From Sipunculus nudus (Eukaryota > Annelida > Sipuncula > Golfingiida > Sipunculidae), in contig JAPPUL010000068.1 of NCBI GenBank assembly GCA_026874595.1, forward strand, positions 325,001-389,000: a stretch of DNA of 64,000 nucleotides, written 5' to 3'. The notes below the pieces were generated by a model that was given only the letters and a program-made list of their open reading frames with translations, did no database searches and had not been told where the DNA came from. Shown in pieces: positions 1 to 9,463 of this stretch; position 1 is the stretch's first letter; each line of letters opens with the position of its first letter. Position numbers and translations under genes: made by a program.

Positions 1-1
1 T

Positions 2-241
2 ATCAACGCCATACAAAAAGCCATAACCCTTGCCATGGACTTTGAGTTTAAGATACACACTCCCCTAATGCACCTTAATAAAAAAGAGGTTTGGGCTTTG
101 GCTTTTGAACTTAATATCTTATCGCTTGTCAAGGAACACTCTCATTCTTGCTATAATGGGGTTTTAGGAGGCTGTGGAGTTTGTAATGCATGTATTTTAC
201 GAAATCAAGGCCTTAAAGATTTTTTGTCTACACAAAGTTAA
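2..241 (+). CDS. queC: 7-cyano-7-deazaguanine synthase QueC, C-terminal part (5' truncated by window edge)
   Basis: QueC makes preQ0 from 7-carboxy-7-deazaguanine, ammonia and ATP in the queuosine pathway. The frame is open from base 2 with no start, so the gene begins outside the window; only about 79 codons are visible. The segment carries the family's C-terminal zinc site: a Cys in SCYNG followed by the CGVCNAC cluster, four cysteines in all, then the usual short helix (ILRNQGLKDF). The ATP-binding PP-loop domain would lie upstream. The stop codon is 2 bases before the next ATG, so the downstream methyltransferase gene is probably co-transcribed. Family assignment is firm; activity cannot be judged from the fragment. 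Confidence 0.88.
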   Translation: MNAIQKAITLAMDFEFKIHTPLMHLNKKEVWALAFELNILSLVKEHSHSCYNGVLGGCGVCNACILRNQGLKDFLSTQS

Positions 242-243
242 TT

Positions 244-768
244 ATGACTAAACAACAAAAACATAATATTTACTACTCAACCTTCAAATCCGAAATAGGC
301 AAACTCTTTATTGCAACTAAAGATAAGCTTTATGTTAACTTTATCACTACCACAGACAATAATGCATATATCGATATATCAAATACTTATAACCTTATTA
401 GAGATGAGACTTTACCTATACTAAAAGAGGCTAGACATGAGATTATTAATTACCTTAAAGGAGAAGGTTACATTCCTAAAGTAAATATAAAACTAATCTC
501 CTCTTTGACTCCATTTGAAATACAAGTTCTTACTGAAACTAAACAAATCCCATACGGCAAAACAATAACTTATAAAGAGCTTGCTAAAAGTGTACATTCT
601 GAGAACAGCTTTCGGGCTGTTGGGAATGCTCTTGCTAAAAATCCTATACCTATAATTATACCTTGCCATAGAATTGTACGTTCAACTGGAGTGTATGGTG
701 GCTTTGCTCTTGGCAAGAATATTAAACGTTTCTTAATTAATCTTGAAAAAGAATCTACTCTAGAGTAG
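244..768 (+). CDS. ogt: Methylated-DNA--protein-cysteine methyltransferase
   Basis: This suicide DNA-repair protein moves alkyl groups from O6-alkylguanine to its own cysteine. The acceptor motif PCHRIV is at residues 140-145 (Cys141), preceded by the recognition helix RAVGNALAKNP (124-134) and followed by the family's GGFALG segment. At 174 aa it has the usual Ogt/MGMT length, with a poorly conserved N-terminal domain (about 1-85). It starts 2 bases after queC and is probably translated from the same mRNA. Its 3' end overlaps the end of the convergent gene at 755-1318 by 14 bases. Its coding strand is C-rich relative to G, unlike the leading block at 30-43 kb. Confidence 0.92.
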   Translation: MTKQQKHNIYYSTFKSEIGKLFIATKDKLYVNFITTTDNNAYIDISNTYNLIRDETLPILKEARHEIINYLKGEGYIPKVNIKLISSLTPFEIQVLTETKQIPYGKTITYKELAKSVHSENSFRAVGNALAKNPIPIIIPCHRIVRSTGVYGGFALGKNIKRFLINLEKESTLE

Positions 769-1318
769 GAAGATATACATTAAATGATAGGTCCTTTACC
801 TTTCGACCATCTATATAAACAGAAAGTGTATAATTCCCTAAAGCTAAACTCTCTCCCTTAAATACGCCTCGTATATATCCTCCCTTCTCCCCTGACGATA
901 CACTCCCTCTTATACTATATTCTCGCCCTCTTAATCTATGTGTTGAGCTTTTTGTATTTATTGCATACGATATTTGTTTGCCCTGCGATAGCTTTGTCCA
1001 ACTCCCTGAATTCCATATCTGCATAGAATTTAATACTTCTGGAGTCTTTAGTAATAACATATAATCACATTGCACTCTGGAATTAAGCTCTACAGTAACT
1101 GCTGATACTAACTTATCCCGTTTGGGCAGCTTCCTTGTCTTCTCGTATATTATATACGCATACTCATCATATTTGCCAAATTCTATTGCCTTTACTACTC
1201 CCTTTACAGCTTCCTCTCCCCTTCCTTCTACCTCCCCCTTTTGCACCCTTTCCCCTTCTATACCATAGACTTTTAGCACTACTAAAAATATTATAACTAA
1301 AACCCAAACTAGCTTCAT
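755..1318 (-). CDS. Secreted protein of unknown function
   Basis: I do not recognise this 187-aa protein. It begins with a short basic start and a hydrophobic stretch (residues 3-19), which reads as a signal peptide or membrane anchor. A charged Glu/Lys/Gly-rich segment (about 20-45) follows. The remainder has alternating hydrophobic and polar residues and Gly turns, as in a small beta-sandwich, and ends in a Leu-Ser-Phe-Asn-Val strand pattern. It lies 6 bases downstream of the K+ channel gene on the same strand, so the two are likely co-transcribed. Its 3' end overlaps ogt by 14 bases with no terminator visible between them. An envelope location is inferred only from the signal-like N terminus. 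Confidence 0.6.
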   Translation of the reverse strand: MKLVWVLVIIFLVVLKVYGIEGERVQKGEVEGRGEEAVKGVVKAIEFGKYDEYAYIIYEKTRKLPKRDKLVSAVTVELNSRVQCDYMLLLKTPEVLNSMQIWNSGSWTKLSQGKQISYAINTKSSTHRLRGREYSIRGSVSSGEKGGYIRGVFKGESLALGNYTLSVYIDGRKVKDLSFNVYLPTLE

Positions 1319-1324
1319 AATAAT

Positions 1325-2332
1325 TCATACCCTCTGTAAGTGCTTCTCCTCTTTAAGACGATTTATATCTTTTAGCTTACCTAGTACCAAATAGCTTGCC
1401 TCTAAACTTAATTTATCTGTCTCCATAGGCTTAAAACGCACTCCCTTACCACCCCCTAATACCGCAACCACCAGCAACCCATATCTTTCAAGCTCTATAA
1501 GCCTTTTTCCACAAAGCTCTGACGTCGGCTTTAATCCAATCTCTTGTAATGAAAACCCCTCAAGCTTATTTAATAGTGCATAGCTACTTGCGTCTACCCC
1601 TTCCCTCTCTAAAAGCAAATCTACCATACGTCCTCCACTTACTATATGCGGTGATAATACTCGATCTGCTCCCGCTTTCAACAGCTTCGCATCGTTTCCC
1701 ACTTCTTCATATCTTGCTAATATATATATTTTTGGATTTAAATCACGGCCTGATAATGCTACAAATACGCTATCTGCATCATTCCCTACAACTATTACCA
1801 ACGCTTGTGCTCGCTCTATCCCTGCTTCAAGCAGCCCCTTGTCTTGAGTTGCATCTATATCTATATAATTCCAGTTCCGACTCTGTAATAGCTCAACTCG
1901 TTCCTCCTTCGTTTCTAATACCACAAAAGGTAACTTATTCCTAGCAAGCTCCTCACATATATAATCCCCTATCCGTCCATACCCACATACTATATAATGA
2001 TTTGATAACTTATCTATTCCGCGTATCATCTTTACCCTTGCTAAATATTTGTTTAATTTCCCCTCCAATATAAGTTCTGCTACTGTTGAGGCTATATAAT
2101 ACGTTATTATTACCCCTGAGACTATTAAGAATATCGTGAATAGCCTCTCAGATTCAGATAATGTATGTACCTCGGAATATCCTATCGTGGCTAATGTTAT
2201 AAGCGTGAAGTATAATGCATCCAGTACTGTCCATTTCCCATCCTCTATCCATAAAAAACCTATTGTCCCTACCATAAATAAGCCCAGCATTAAGATTAAC
2301 AAAGAAATCCCTTTCTTTACCAATGGTATCAA
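1325..2332 (-). CDS. Two-helix potassium channel with cytoplasmic RCK (TrkA-N/TrkA-C) domains
   Basis: The 335-aa protein has a first membrane helix (about 8-28), a pore helix and filter (about 38-55), a second helix (about 64-86), an NAD-type Rossmann RCK domain starting at VCGYGRIG (115-122), and a TrkA-C-like domain (about 250-330). This is the MthK-like layout: a tetrameric K+ channel gated by a cytoplasmic ligand ring. The filter reads T49-I-G-Y-S-E54, so the second glycine of the usual GYG/GFG signature is serine (codon TCC). It lies between ftsH (96 bases upstream) and the secreted protein at 755-1318. The ligand is unknown. K+ selectivity is inferred from the family and is weakened by the serine. 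Confidence 0.85.
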   Translation of the reverse strand: MIPLVKKGISLLILMLGLFMVGTIGFLWIEDGKWTVLDALYFTLITLATIGYSEVHTLSESERLFTIFLIVSGVIITYYIASTVAELILEGKLNKYLARVKMIRGIDKLSNHYIVCGYGRIGDYICEELARNKLPFVVLETKEERVELLQSRNWNYIDIDATQDKGLLEAGIERAQALVIVVGNDADSVFVALSGRDLNPKIYILARYEEVGNDAKLLKAGADRVLSPHIVSGGRMVDLLLEREGVDASSYALLNKLEGFSLQEIGLKPTSELCGKRLIELERYGLLVVAVLGGGKGVRFKPMETDKLSLEASYLVLGKLKDINRLKEEKHLQRV

Positions 2333-2379
2333 GCTTATTTTATCTCCTAATTTCTATAGTTTTTACCTGTTGCTTCCTT

Positions 2380-2401
2380 AATACATTATTAATACATTAT
2401 T
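2380..2401. repeat. 11-bp tandem repeat x2 between ftsH and the K+ channel gene
   Basis: AATACATTATT occurs twice in direct succession in the 96-base spacer. No hairpin is formed. It belongs to a series of short tandem duplications seen throughout the window. Confidence 0.7.
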
Positions 2402-2428
2402 TTTATCTAATACGATTATCTCTTTTAC

Positions 2429-4624
2429 CTAGGCAAGCTTTGTCTTTGGATCTATATCTTGCCCTTCTCCTTTCAAATCTTTACGCGTTAGTGCATTTTC
2501 TTCTTCTGCAACACTATCTCCTCCCCCCATAACCCCTCCACTCCCTCCTGCTCCTTCTATCATACTATTATCACCATCAGAACCACCCTCCCCTCCTACC
2601 ATAGTCACTAACTCTTCCACCGCCTCTTCTCTATCTTCGCTCCCTACAGGACCTAGCAGCTCCTCTATCCCTGCACGGTCTATTGTCTCTTCTTTAAGTA
2701 ACGCTTCTGCCAAAAGTTCAAGCTTTTCTCCATTCTCATACAGCATGTCGTGTGCTTTCTTAAAACACTCATCCACTATCCGTTTTACTTCCTTATCTAT
2801 TAACTCTGCTGTCTTTTCACTATAATCCTTATGGCGGGCTATCTCCTTGCCTATAAATATTGGCTCCTCCTTTTGACCATACGTTATCGGACCAAGCTTA
2901 TCACTCATCCCCCATTCGCATATCATTGTTCGTACTAGCTTAGTCCCACGCTCTATGTCGTTTGATGAGCCGTTTGTTATCCCTTTTGCTCCAAACTTAT
3001 ATTCCTCCCCTATCCGTCCCCCAAATAATACTATAACGTCAGACAATATTGACTCCTTTGTTCGAGTGTAACGCTCCTCCGGTAAGGTCTGTGTCACCCC
3101 AAGCGCTTGCCCTCGCGGTATTATCGATACTTTATATAAATGATTTTCGTTAGGTAGCATATACGCCAATATTGCGTGTCCTGCTTCGTGATATGCCGTG
3201 TTTATTCGTTCCTTCTCGCTTATAACTAGACTCTTACGCTCAGGGCCCATTAGTACTTTGTCTTTTGCGTATTCAAAATCTTCCATCTGTACCTTTTTAC
3301 GATTATTACGAGCGGCTATTAAAGCTGACTCATTTACCAAATTAGCTATGTCTGCTCCCGATAACCCTGGAATTGAACGTGCTATGCTCTTTGTATCTAC
3401 TCCTTCTGAGCAGGGAACGTTCTTCATGTGAATCTTTAGTATCTCTTCTCGGCCTTTTACATCCGGGGGACTTACGATTACTCTTCTGTCAAATCTACCT
3501 GGCCTAAGCAATGCTGGGTCTAACACATCTGCTCGGTTTGTTGCGGCCATTACTATTACTGTCATGTCGGTATTAAATCCGTCCATCTCTACTAGCATCT
3601 GGTTTAACGTCTGCTCACGCTCATCATGTCCTCCGCCATAACCAGAACCTCGCATCCGTCCAACTGCATCAAGCTCATCTATAAATATTATACACGGCGC
3701 ATTCTTCTTCCCTTGTTCAAATAAATCTCTTACTCGACTTGCTCCAACTCCTACAAACATCTCTACAAATTCTGACCCGCTCATACTGAAAAATGGCCGG
3801 TTCGCCTCCCCTGCTACTGCCCTTGCCAACAAAGTCTTTCCTGTGCCAGGTGGCCCTATAAGTAATACCCCTTTTGGGATCTTCGCTCCCAACTTTTTAA
3901 ACTTTCCGGGGGTCTTTAGAAAATCTACTGCTTCTTTTAACTCTTCTTTTGCCTCCTCAACTCCTGCTACATCGGCAAAGGTTACCTTCTTTTGATCTGT
4001 ATGGGCAAGACGTGCCTTGCTCTTTCCAAATGATAAGGCCCGATTGCCTCCCCCTTGTATTTGTCGGAACATGAAAAACCACAATATCCCAAATATCAAA
4101 AGCCAAGGGATTATTGGCAGTATTATACTTTTGAATATACTTGTTTCTGGTGGCGATGAATTAAATTTTACACCTTTTTCTAATAACTTATTTACCATTA
4201 AAGTGTCTATTGATGCTGGACTGTAGGTTGTTATATAATATTCCACTTGCCCCTTCACCTCTTCTTTCCCTTCTTCATTAGCAGATGTTCGCCCTACATG
4301 TTTATACTTTTTATACTTATTCAAATATATATCGCTTTTATTCGCATTCTCAAGCCCTGCTATATCTAAGCTAAATCTACCTTGAATGTCTTTTGATACT
4401 ATATTTATTATATTCCATCTTATATATTCATCATCAAGCATACTAAGAAATTCAGAATATGCTATATCATTCTTACTCTCTGGCTCCTCATTCATCATAA
4501 ACAACAACAACCCTGCTAACAATATTATCAAGAAAAATGCTAGGTTCTTTGATTTGCCTTGCGGCGCACCTCCTAGATTTTTGTTGTTTTGGCCCCCGTC
4601 TTTGCCTTTATTACTTTCATCCAT
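2429..4624 (-). CDS. ftsH: ATP-dependent zinc metalloprotease FtsH
   Basis: Membrane-bound AAA+ protease that degrades misfolded and regulatory membrane and cytosolic proteins. Two membrane helices (about 28-45 and 165-187) flank a periplasmic domain. The AAA module has Walker A GPPGTGKT (257-264), Walker B IIFIDE (about 312-317) and a second region of homology ending RPGRFDRR. The zinc site is HEAGH (479-483), with the third ligand expected in SSNDIERGT (Asp556). At 731 aa it is longer than usual because of a Gly/Glu/Ser-rich tail after about residue 660, which looks disordered. It sits downstream of rplY-pth-tilS, an order common in bacteria (pth/tilS/ftsH). Start: the ATG at 4624 precedes the first transmembrane helix with a 27-residue polar lead. 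Confidence 0.97.
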   Translation of the reverse strand: MDESNKGKDGGQNNKNLGGAPQGKSKNLAFFLIILLAGLLLFMMNEEPESKNDIAYSEFLSMLDDEYIRWNIINIVSKDIQGRFSLDIAGLENANKSDIYLNKYKKYKHVGRTSANEEGKEEVKGQVEYYITTYSPASIDTLMVNKLLEKGVKFNSSPPETSIFKSIILPIIPWLLIFGILWFFMFRQIQGGGNRALSFGKSKARLAHTDQKKVTFADVAGVEEAKEELKEAVDFLKTPGKFKKLGAKIPKGVLLIGPPGTGKTLLARAVAGEANRPFFSMSGSEFVEMFVGVGASRVRDLFEQGKKNAPCIIFIDELDAVGRMRGSGYGGGHDEREQTLNQMLVEMDGFNTDMTVIVMAATNRADVLDPALLRPGRFDRRVIVSPPDVKGREEILKIHMKNVPCSEGVDTKSIARSIPGLSGADIANLVNESALIAARNNRKKVQMEDFEYAKDKVLMGPERKSLVISEKERINTAYHEAGHAILAYMLPNENHLYKVSIIPRGQALGVTQTLPEERYTRTKESILSDVIVLFGGRIGEEYKFGAKGITNGSSNDIERGTKLVRTMICEWGMSDKLGPITYGQKEEPIFIGKEIARHKDYSEKTAELIDKEVKRIVDECFKKAHDMLYENGEKLELLAEALLKEETIDRAGIEELLGPVGSEDREEAVEELVTMVGGEGGSDGDNSMIEGAGGSGGVMGGGDSVAEEENALTRKDLKGEGQDIDPKTKLA

Positions 4625-4789
4625 ACCTTATTTTGTCCCCGATACTTTTCCTTTTTAATTATTTGGCTTTTATTGTTCTATTATTATCTATCTTTATGTT
4701 AGAACATCTTCTTAAATAGCAAATCCAAATATAACATAATATTTTTAGTTTGTCAATCTATACCTGCCTACATTCTAGCCGCTTAATCC

Positions 4790-6232
4790 TTATCTACAAA
4801 GCCTTTTTAATACTTTATCTCCTCCCTTTTTTACTACTACTCGTAAACATTCCTTTGTTAAATCATCTAGCATATGCAAAGCCTTTAGCATTACAAAACC
4901 ATTATACCCTAAAATACCTATCCCTTCATCCCCTTTCCGCAATATCAAAAAACCTCTCCTGCGACTTTGGCATACCTTCTTATTTATTAGTACCTCCTTT
5001 ATACTTTGTAATCCTATATCCTCTCTAAAACATAGCTTCTCACCCCTATAGGCATTCGTAATGCTTAGCTCCTCAAGCAATATGCCTCCTATATAAATAT
5101 CCCCTATACTACCTCTCTTTAAACCCATTATTAAGTCTTGCACTTCTTTAACTCCTCCAAATTCTACCCGCTCAACATATATACTATACCCATACCCTGT
5201 CTTATATTCCTTTCCTATCTTAATATCTTTTAACTTTATATTTTCTTTTAACAAATAACTAAACCTTATTTGCTCATATTCTACGAATATTCCCGTATCA
5301 TAATCCTTGTACAACAACTTGCTCCCCTCTCCTCTAAAACTATATAGAATTTCTAGCATCTTTTCTATATGTTTTGTCCCAAATACCCTATCTTTTAATT
5401 TATTATAACATCTTGGTATTATTAGCTTTACAAGCTCTTTAGCAAGACCCTTTAAGCCCTTTAAGTTTAGGCTTATTCCTACTTCATCCTCTTCAACCTT
5501 AAGCCGCTTTATCCATAACTCAGCTTCTTCACTCATATATTTATATGTTTTGCTTAAATCCTCTATTGTACTTAATATCCCTTCCCTATACATAGGAAAT
5601 GCCCCCTCCAAACCTTTGCATACCTTAAGTCGTATCGCATTCCTTTTATAGGATAATCCTTCGTTTGAACTATCTTTTAGATATTTATATCCTTCCGTCT
5701 TTAAGAAAGTTCGTATCTTTTTACGCTCAATACCTAGTAAGGGTCTTATTAATTTTAGTCCCTTTATATTTGATGTCATATTAAATGTTACCAGACCCTT
5801 AAGACCGCTTCCTCGAGATATCCGTAATAGAAAATTCTCTATTACATCATCTTTATTATGACCAAGTGCTACCTTATTATAGCCATGTTTATAAACTATT
5901 TCCTTAAAATAATTAAGCCTTATCTCACGTGCTTTCTTTTGTATGTTGCTTTCTCCCAAAGGCCTTTGTCGTTTTACGTAAATTGAAAGCCCATAACCCT
6001 TTGCAAGCCCTCTTACAAAAGATTCCTCTTCTTCCGTTTCCTCTTTGCTCCTATATAAATAATTTACGTATGCTACTCCAAGTTCAAGAGAATACTTATC
6101 CCTTATACGCATAAGTAAATGCAATAAGCATGCTGAATCCCCCCCTCCGGATACTCCAACAACTACTTTATCACCTTCTATTAACAGTTTATTCTTTTGT
6201 AGAGCATCTAAAAAGATTTTATCTACTTGCAT
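4790..6232 (-). CDS. tilS: tRNA(Ile)-lysidine synthetase TilS
   Basis: TilS modifies C34 of the CAU-anticodon isoleucine tRNA to lysidine so that it reads AUA. This matters in a genome rich in AUA codons, as this one is. The PP-loop SGGGDS lies at residues 28-33, and the N-terminal ATPase domain continues through the LGHNKDD segment. A middle and a C-terminal TilS domain (about 380-480) complete the 480 aa, the normal full length. It follows pth by about 40 bases and precedes ftsH by 165 bases on the minus strand. The product is essential in nearly all bacteria. Confidence 0.95.
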   Translation of the reverse strand: MQVDKIFLDALQKNKLLIEGDKVVVGVSGGGDSACLLHLLMRIRDKYSLELGVAYVNYLYRSKEETEEEESFVRGLAKGYGLSIYVKRQRPLGESNIQKKAREIRLNYFKEIVYKHGYNKVALGHNKDDVIENFLLRISRGSGLKGLVTFNMTSNIKGLKLIRPLLGIERKKIRTFLKTEGYKYLKDSSNEGLSYKRNAIRLKVCKGLEGAFPMYREGILSTIEDLSKTYKYMSEEAELWIKRLKVEEDEVGISLNLKGLKGLAKELVKLIIPRCYNKLKDRVFGTKHIEKMLEILYSFRGEGSKLLYKDYDTGIFVEYEQIRFSYLLKENIKLKDIKIGKEYKTGYGYSIYVERVEFGGVKEVQDLIMGLKRGSIGDIYIGGILLEELSITNAYRGEKLCFREDIGLQSIKEVLINKKVCQSRRRGFLILRKGDEGIGILGYNGFVMLKALHMLDDLTKECLRVVVKKGGDKVLKRLCR

Positions 6233-6271
6233 ATCAGTTTTGTTTTATTTTACTTCGTTTTGCTTCGCTTT

Positions 6272-6826
6272 TCAATTGTAGAGATTCATGCTACGCTCAA
6301 GCCCTTCCTCTAAAAGAACTTTTAATGCATTTGTAACTCGGGTTAATACTTCCGAAAGCTCCTTCTCTTCGCTCTTTTTAAAATTTGATAGCACATACTC
6401 ACTCCCATAACGCCTCTGGCTACCATCCCCTATCCCTATCCGTACCCTCACAAACTTATTTGTTCCTAGTTTTTCTATTATCGATTGAAGCCCATTATGA
6501 CCTCCTGATGTACCCTGCCCACGAAGCCTTATCTTACCAAACGGCAGTGCATAATCATCGTATACCACTATTATGTCTTTTGGCTTTAACTTATAATATC
6601 TCTTAAGACTTAATACCGCCATTCCGCTATTGTTCATATACGTTGTCGGCTTTGAGAGTATCACTTCTTCCCCATATAAATCTCCTTTCCCATAATAGTT
6701 TAAATTACCTTTACGAAGATTTATTCCCATTAGCTTGCTTAATACATCTATCTGCATGTATCCTACATTGTGTCTACTCTTTGAATACCTTAATCCAGGA
6801 TTTCCAAGACCCACTATTAATTTCAT
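6272..6826 (-). CDS. pth: Peptidyl-tRNA hydrolase
   Basis: Pth releases peptides from drop-off peptidyl-tRNAs and is essential. Visible family signatures are VGLGNPG (residues 5-11), the catalytic RHNVGY block with His19, TYMNNSG (62-68, Asn65), the VVYDD pair (Asp90/Asp91) and SGGHNG (107-112). Length is 184 aa, as typical. It lies between rplY/ctc (52 bases upstream) and tilS, the classic ctc-pth pairing in which a ribosomal/stress protein and a ribosome-rescue enzyme are co-transcribed. Nothing is odd in the sequence. Confidence 0.97.
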   Translation of the reverse strand: MKLIVGLGNPGLRYSKSRHNVGYMQIDVLSKLMGINLRKGNLNYYGKGDLYGEEVILSKPTTYMNNSGMAVLSLKRYYKLKPKDIIVVYDDYALPFGKIRLRGQGTSGGHNGLQSIIEKLGTNKFVRVRIGIGDGSQRRYGSEYVLSNFKKSEEKELSEVLTRVTNALKVLLEEGLERSMNLYN

Positions 6827-6878
6827 GCTAACTTGTTCTGCTATATGATTTTTTTACCTACTGTACCTACTTATCTTA

Positions 6879-7514
6879 TCACTCTTGCTTCTCTTGTCCC
6901 TCTTGCTCTCCTTCTTTCTTCCCTCCATCCTCTTCAGAAACCTTTAAGTCCTCGTTCATCTTTGTTACTCGTGAGTGGGAACATGCACAAACTGCTTGCC
7001 TTGGCTTAGCTAAAACTTCAACCCTTTCACTAAGATTTAAATCCTCTACATATATACTGTCGCCTACATTAAGCTCGCTTGTATCAACTTCTATTTTATG
7101 CGGAATATCCCCCGGAAGGGCGCGAATCGATATTTGAGGAAGTTTATGTTCAAGTACTCCGCCGAGCTTCGTTCCTATCGATTCCCCAGTAAGCGTTATT
7201 GGCACTCTTGTCTTTACCATTACTTCTTTTTCTACTCTATAAAAATCAACGTGGATTGGCTCCTTCTTTAAAGGCTCATATTGTACGTCTTTTACTATTA
7301 CTTCTATCTTGTTTTTACTCCCTTCAAGCAGTTTTAGAACCATATGATTACTAGTCTTGTCAAAGACCTTTTTGAATTCTTGACGGTTTATAAACAAAAG
7401 CTTACCTTCTTCTTTCCCACTATAACAGATTGCCGGTATCAACCCGTCTTTAAGTTGCTGATTTAAATAGCCTTGTGTTTTCTTCTCTCTCTTTTTTACT
7501 TTTATCTCTTCCAT
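6879..7514 (-). CDS. rplY: 50S ribosomal protein L25 / general stress protein Ctc
   Basis: Long (Ctc/TL5) form of L25, a 5S rRNA-binding protein. The N-terminal L25 domain spans about residues 1-95 and includes the HVDFYRV strand. The C-terminal TL5 domain follows (about 97-180) with the GDIPHKIEVDTSELNVGDS block. A Glu/Gly/Lys-rich tail ends the 211 residues and is probably disordered. It heads the pth-tilS-ftsH run. About 170 bases of A+T-rich DNA separate it from ispE, enough for a separate promoter, but I cannot pick a -35/-10 pair with confidence. Confidence 0.93.
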   Translation of the reverse strand: MEEIKVKKREKKTQGYLNQQLKDGLIPAICYSGKEEGKLLFINRQEFKKVFDKTSNHMVLKLLEGSKNKIEVIVKDVQYEPLKKEPIHVDFYRVEKEVMVKTRVPITLTGESIGTKLGGVLEHKLPQISIRALPGDIPHKIEVDTSELNVGDSIYVEDLNLSERVEVLAKPRQAVCACSHSRVTKMNEDLKVSEEDGGKKEGEQEGQEKQE

Positions 7515-7683
7515 ATTAAAAAACCTTTTGTCATATTCTTGCTTTTCTTCTTGCTTTTCTTAAAGCTAGACCATAATATTAATAAACTTTTTTCCTTTAT
7601 TATTTTTTATTCAAAAAAAATCTTTCCTGAACCAAAATAATCAACATTCTATACTATATTAAATATGGGCACTCCTAAACTGG

Positions 7684-8661
7684 CTAATAGCCTGATACAC
7701 TATGGCATAGATATACTCTCTTGTATTTTAATTTAAGCCCTTTATATACTCGCTTCGCATCTACTTCATCAAAAAATATACTATATATGCTTGACCCACT
7801 GCCGCTCATTAGCACAACTCTTGCCCCTGCTTTTTCAAAATCTCTATAAAGTTGCATAATCTCTTCTTTAACATTTACATTTATATCAAAAAAGGCATTA
7901 TACATGTTCTTCTGCAAAAGTTTTATATCCCTTCTTTTTAACCCCTCCACTATCTTTTCTATCCTTGCATCATCTTCTTCTCCATGCAAAATATTACTCT
8001 CATACCCGCGCCCAAGCTCTCTATATCCCGCAATACTTGTGCTTTCAACTTCAGGATACACTAATACTATATGATATTTATAACTTTCATAGTATTCAAG
8101 CTCCTCGCCCAATCCACGGCCTTTTGCAAGTCCTCCGTATAACAAAAATGGTACATCCGCTCCCACCCCAACTCCTAGCTCTATTAGCTCTTCTTTACTA
8201 TACCCTAATCTAAACTCTTTATTCAATACCCTAAGTAGTTGGGCTGCGTTTGAACTGCCGCCCCCAAGACCCCCTCCCTGCGGTATTCGCTTTATTAACT
8301 TTATGTCTAATAAAACCTTCCTCCCTCCTCCTAAACATTTAATACAGCGATTCAAATTACTCTTTAACTTACTAAGTACTTTATATACTATATTCTCTTT
8401 CCCATTTAAACCATATGCCCCCTCCCCAAAACAGCTTAGCCTAAGATAATAACCACCCATATCTTCAACATCTAAGCCCCTTAGTATATCATCTTTTGAC
8501 TCGTATATCTTTATCTCTAGATAATCACATAAACTTATTGTCGAAAACAAAGTCTTTATATTATGATAACCGTCTTTTTTACGCTTGTTTAGTACATTAA
8601 GATACAAATTTATCTTTCCATAAGATTTTAACTTATATTCCCTTATGCATTCTAATTCCAT
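7684..8661 (-). CDS. ispE: 4-diphosphocytidyl-2-C-methyl-D-erythritol kinase IspE
   Basis: IspE phosphorylates CDP-methylerythritol in the non-mevalonate (MEP) isoprenoid pathway. The GHMP-kinase fold is evident: a KINLYLNV N-terminal strand (about 16-23) with the RKKDGYHN substrate loop, the glycine-rich ATP loop GGGLGGGSSNAA (129-140), GADVPF (167-172, catalytic Asp169) and the C-terminal motif MSGSGSSIYS. The 325-aa length is slightly long for the family. It lies in the same direction between truA (37 bases upstream) and rplY. Its presence implies that this organism makes isoprenoids by the MEP route. Confidence 0.95.
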   Translation of the reverse strand: MELECIREYKLKSYGKINLYLNVLNKRKKDGYHNIKTLFSTISLCDYLEIKIYESKDDILRGLDVEDMGGYYLRLSCFGEGAYGLNGKENIVYKVLSKLKSNLNRCIKCLGGGRKVLLDIKLIKRIPQGGGLGGGSSNAAQLLRVLNKEFRLGYSKEELIELGVGVGADVPFLLYGGLAKGRGLGEELEYYESYKYHIVLVYPEVESTSIAGYRELGRGYESNILHGEEDDARIEKIVEGLKRRDIKLLQKNMYNAFFDINVNVKEEIMQLYRDFEKAGARVVLMSGSGSSIYSIFFDEVDAKRVYKGLKLKYKRVYLCHSVSGY

Positions 8662-8698
8662 GCCATTTTCTTTAACTTACTCCTCTTACATTTTTATT

Positions 8699-9463
8699 TT
8701 AATAATATACTTTGTTTAGATAAAGACCGTGTGCTGGCAATGTCGGATATTTGTTTAACCTCCTATCTTTATAAGATAATACTTCCTTTGCACGCAAAAC
8801 CCCATCTTTTACTCCGCCAAGTGTTAAATATAATCCCCCCCCTATTAGCATCCTTACCATCTTTCGTAAAAAACCATTCGCTTTTATATATATTGATATT
8901 TTATCTCCTGAACGCTCCAACTTTATACTTTCTATTATACGTTTTGTGTCTTTTTGCTCCGGGCTGCCCACTGTGAAACTTGCAAAGTCATGTTCTCCCT
9001 CAAATACTCTTAATATCTCAAGCAGATGCTCTTCGTCTATACGCTTTTTAACATATAAAACATAGCCTCTTATAAAGGGGGGGCAGTAATCTCCGTCATG
9101 TATTACGTATTTATATTCTCGAGCTTTTGCTGAGTACCTTGCATGAAAGCATTCACTAACTTCAATCGCTTTTATAACTCGAATTGATCCATCTAAACTA
9201 CCGTTTAAGGCTTTCTTTACTGTTTGGGGGGATATCATTTTACTTGATTTATAGCTAGATACCTGATTTAAGGCATGTACTCCTGCATCTGTTCGCCCGC
9301 TCCCTACCACTTTTATCTCTTCTTTATATAAATCTGATAACCTCTTCTCAAGCTCTCCTTGTATCGTTAGTTTATCTTTTTGTCTTTGAAAGCCGGCATA
9401 GCTTGTACCGTCATATGCTATATCAAGCCTAATATTCCTCAAGCTCTTCCCCTTCCCCTCCAA
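8699..9463 (-). CDS. truA: tRNA pseudouridine(38-40) synthase TruA
   Basis: TruA isomerises uridines 38-40 in the anticodon arm. The catalytic aspartate is Asp59 in GRTDAGVHA (56-64), with the N-terminal DIAYDGTSYAGFQ (14-26) and C-terminal FLRKMVRMLIG motifs, over 254 aa. Its start overlaps the end of the upstream DUF2225 gene by 35 bases, so the two are very likely translationally linked. Downstream is ispE. Confidence 0.96.
   Translation of the reverse strand: MEGKGKSLRNIRLDIAYDGTSYAGFQRQKDKLTIQGELEKRLSDLYKEEIKVVGSGRTDAGVHALNQVSSYKSSKMISPQTVKKALNGSLDGSIRVIKAIEVSECFHARYSAKAREYKYVIHDGDYCPPFIRGYVLYVKKRIDEEHLLEILRVFEGEHDFASFTVGSPEQKDTKRIIESIKLERSGDKISIYIKANGFLRKMVRMLIGGGLYLTLGGVKDGVLRAKEVLSYKDRRLNKYPTLPAHGLYLNKVYY

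Noticed and set aside
1549-1944. Plus-strand open frames opposite the K+ channel, ftsH, tilS, addA and other minus-strand genes
   Set aside because: They overlap strongly supported genes in another frame, lack ribosome sites and have unnatural Leu/Pro/Ser composition.
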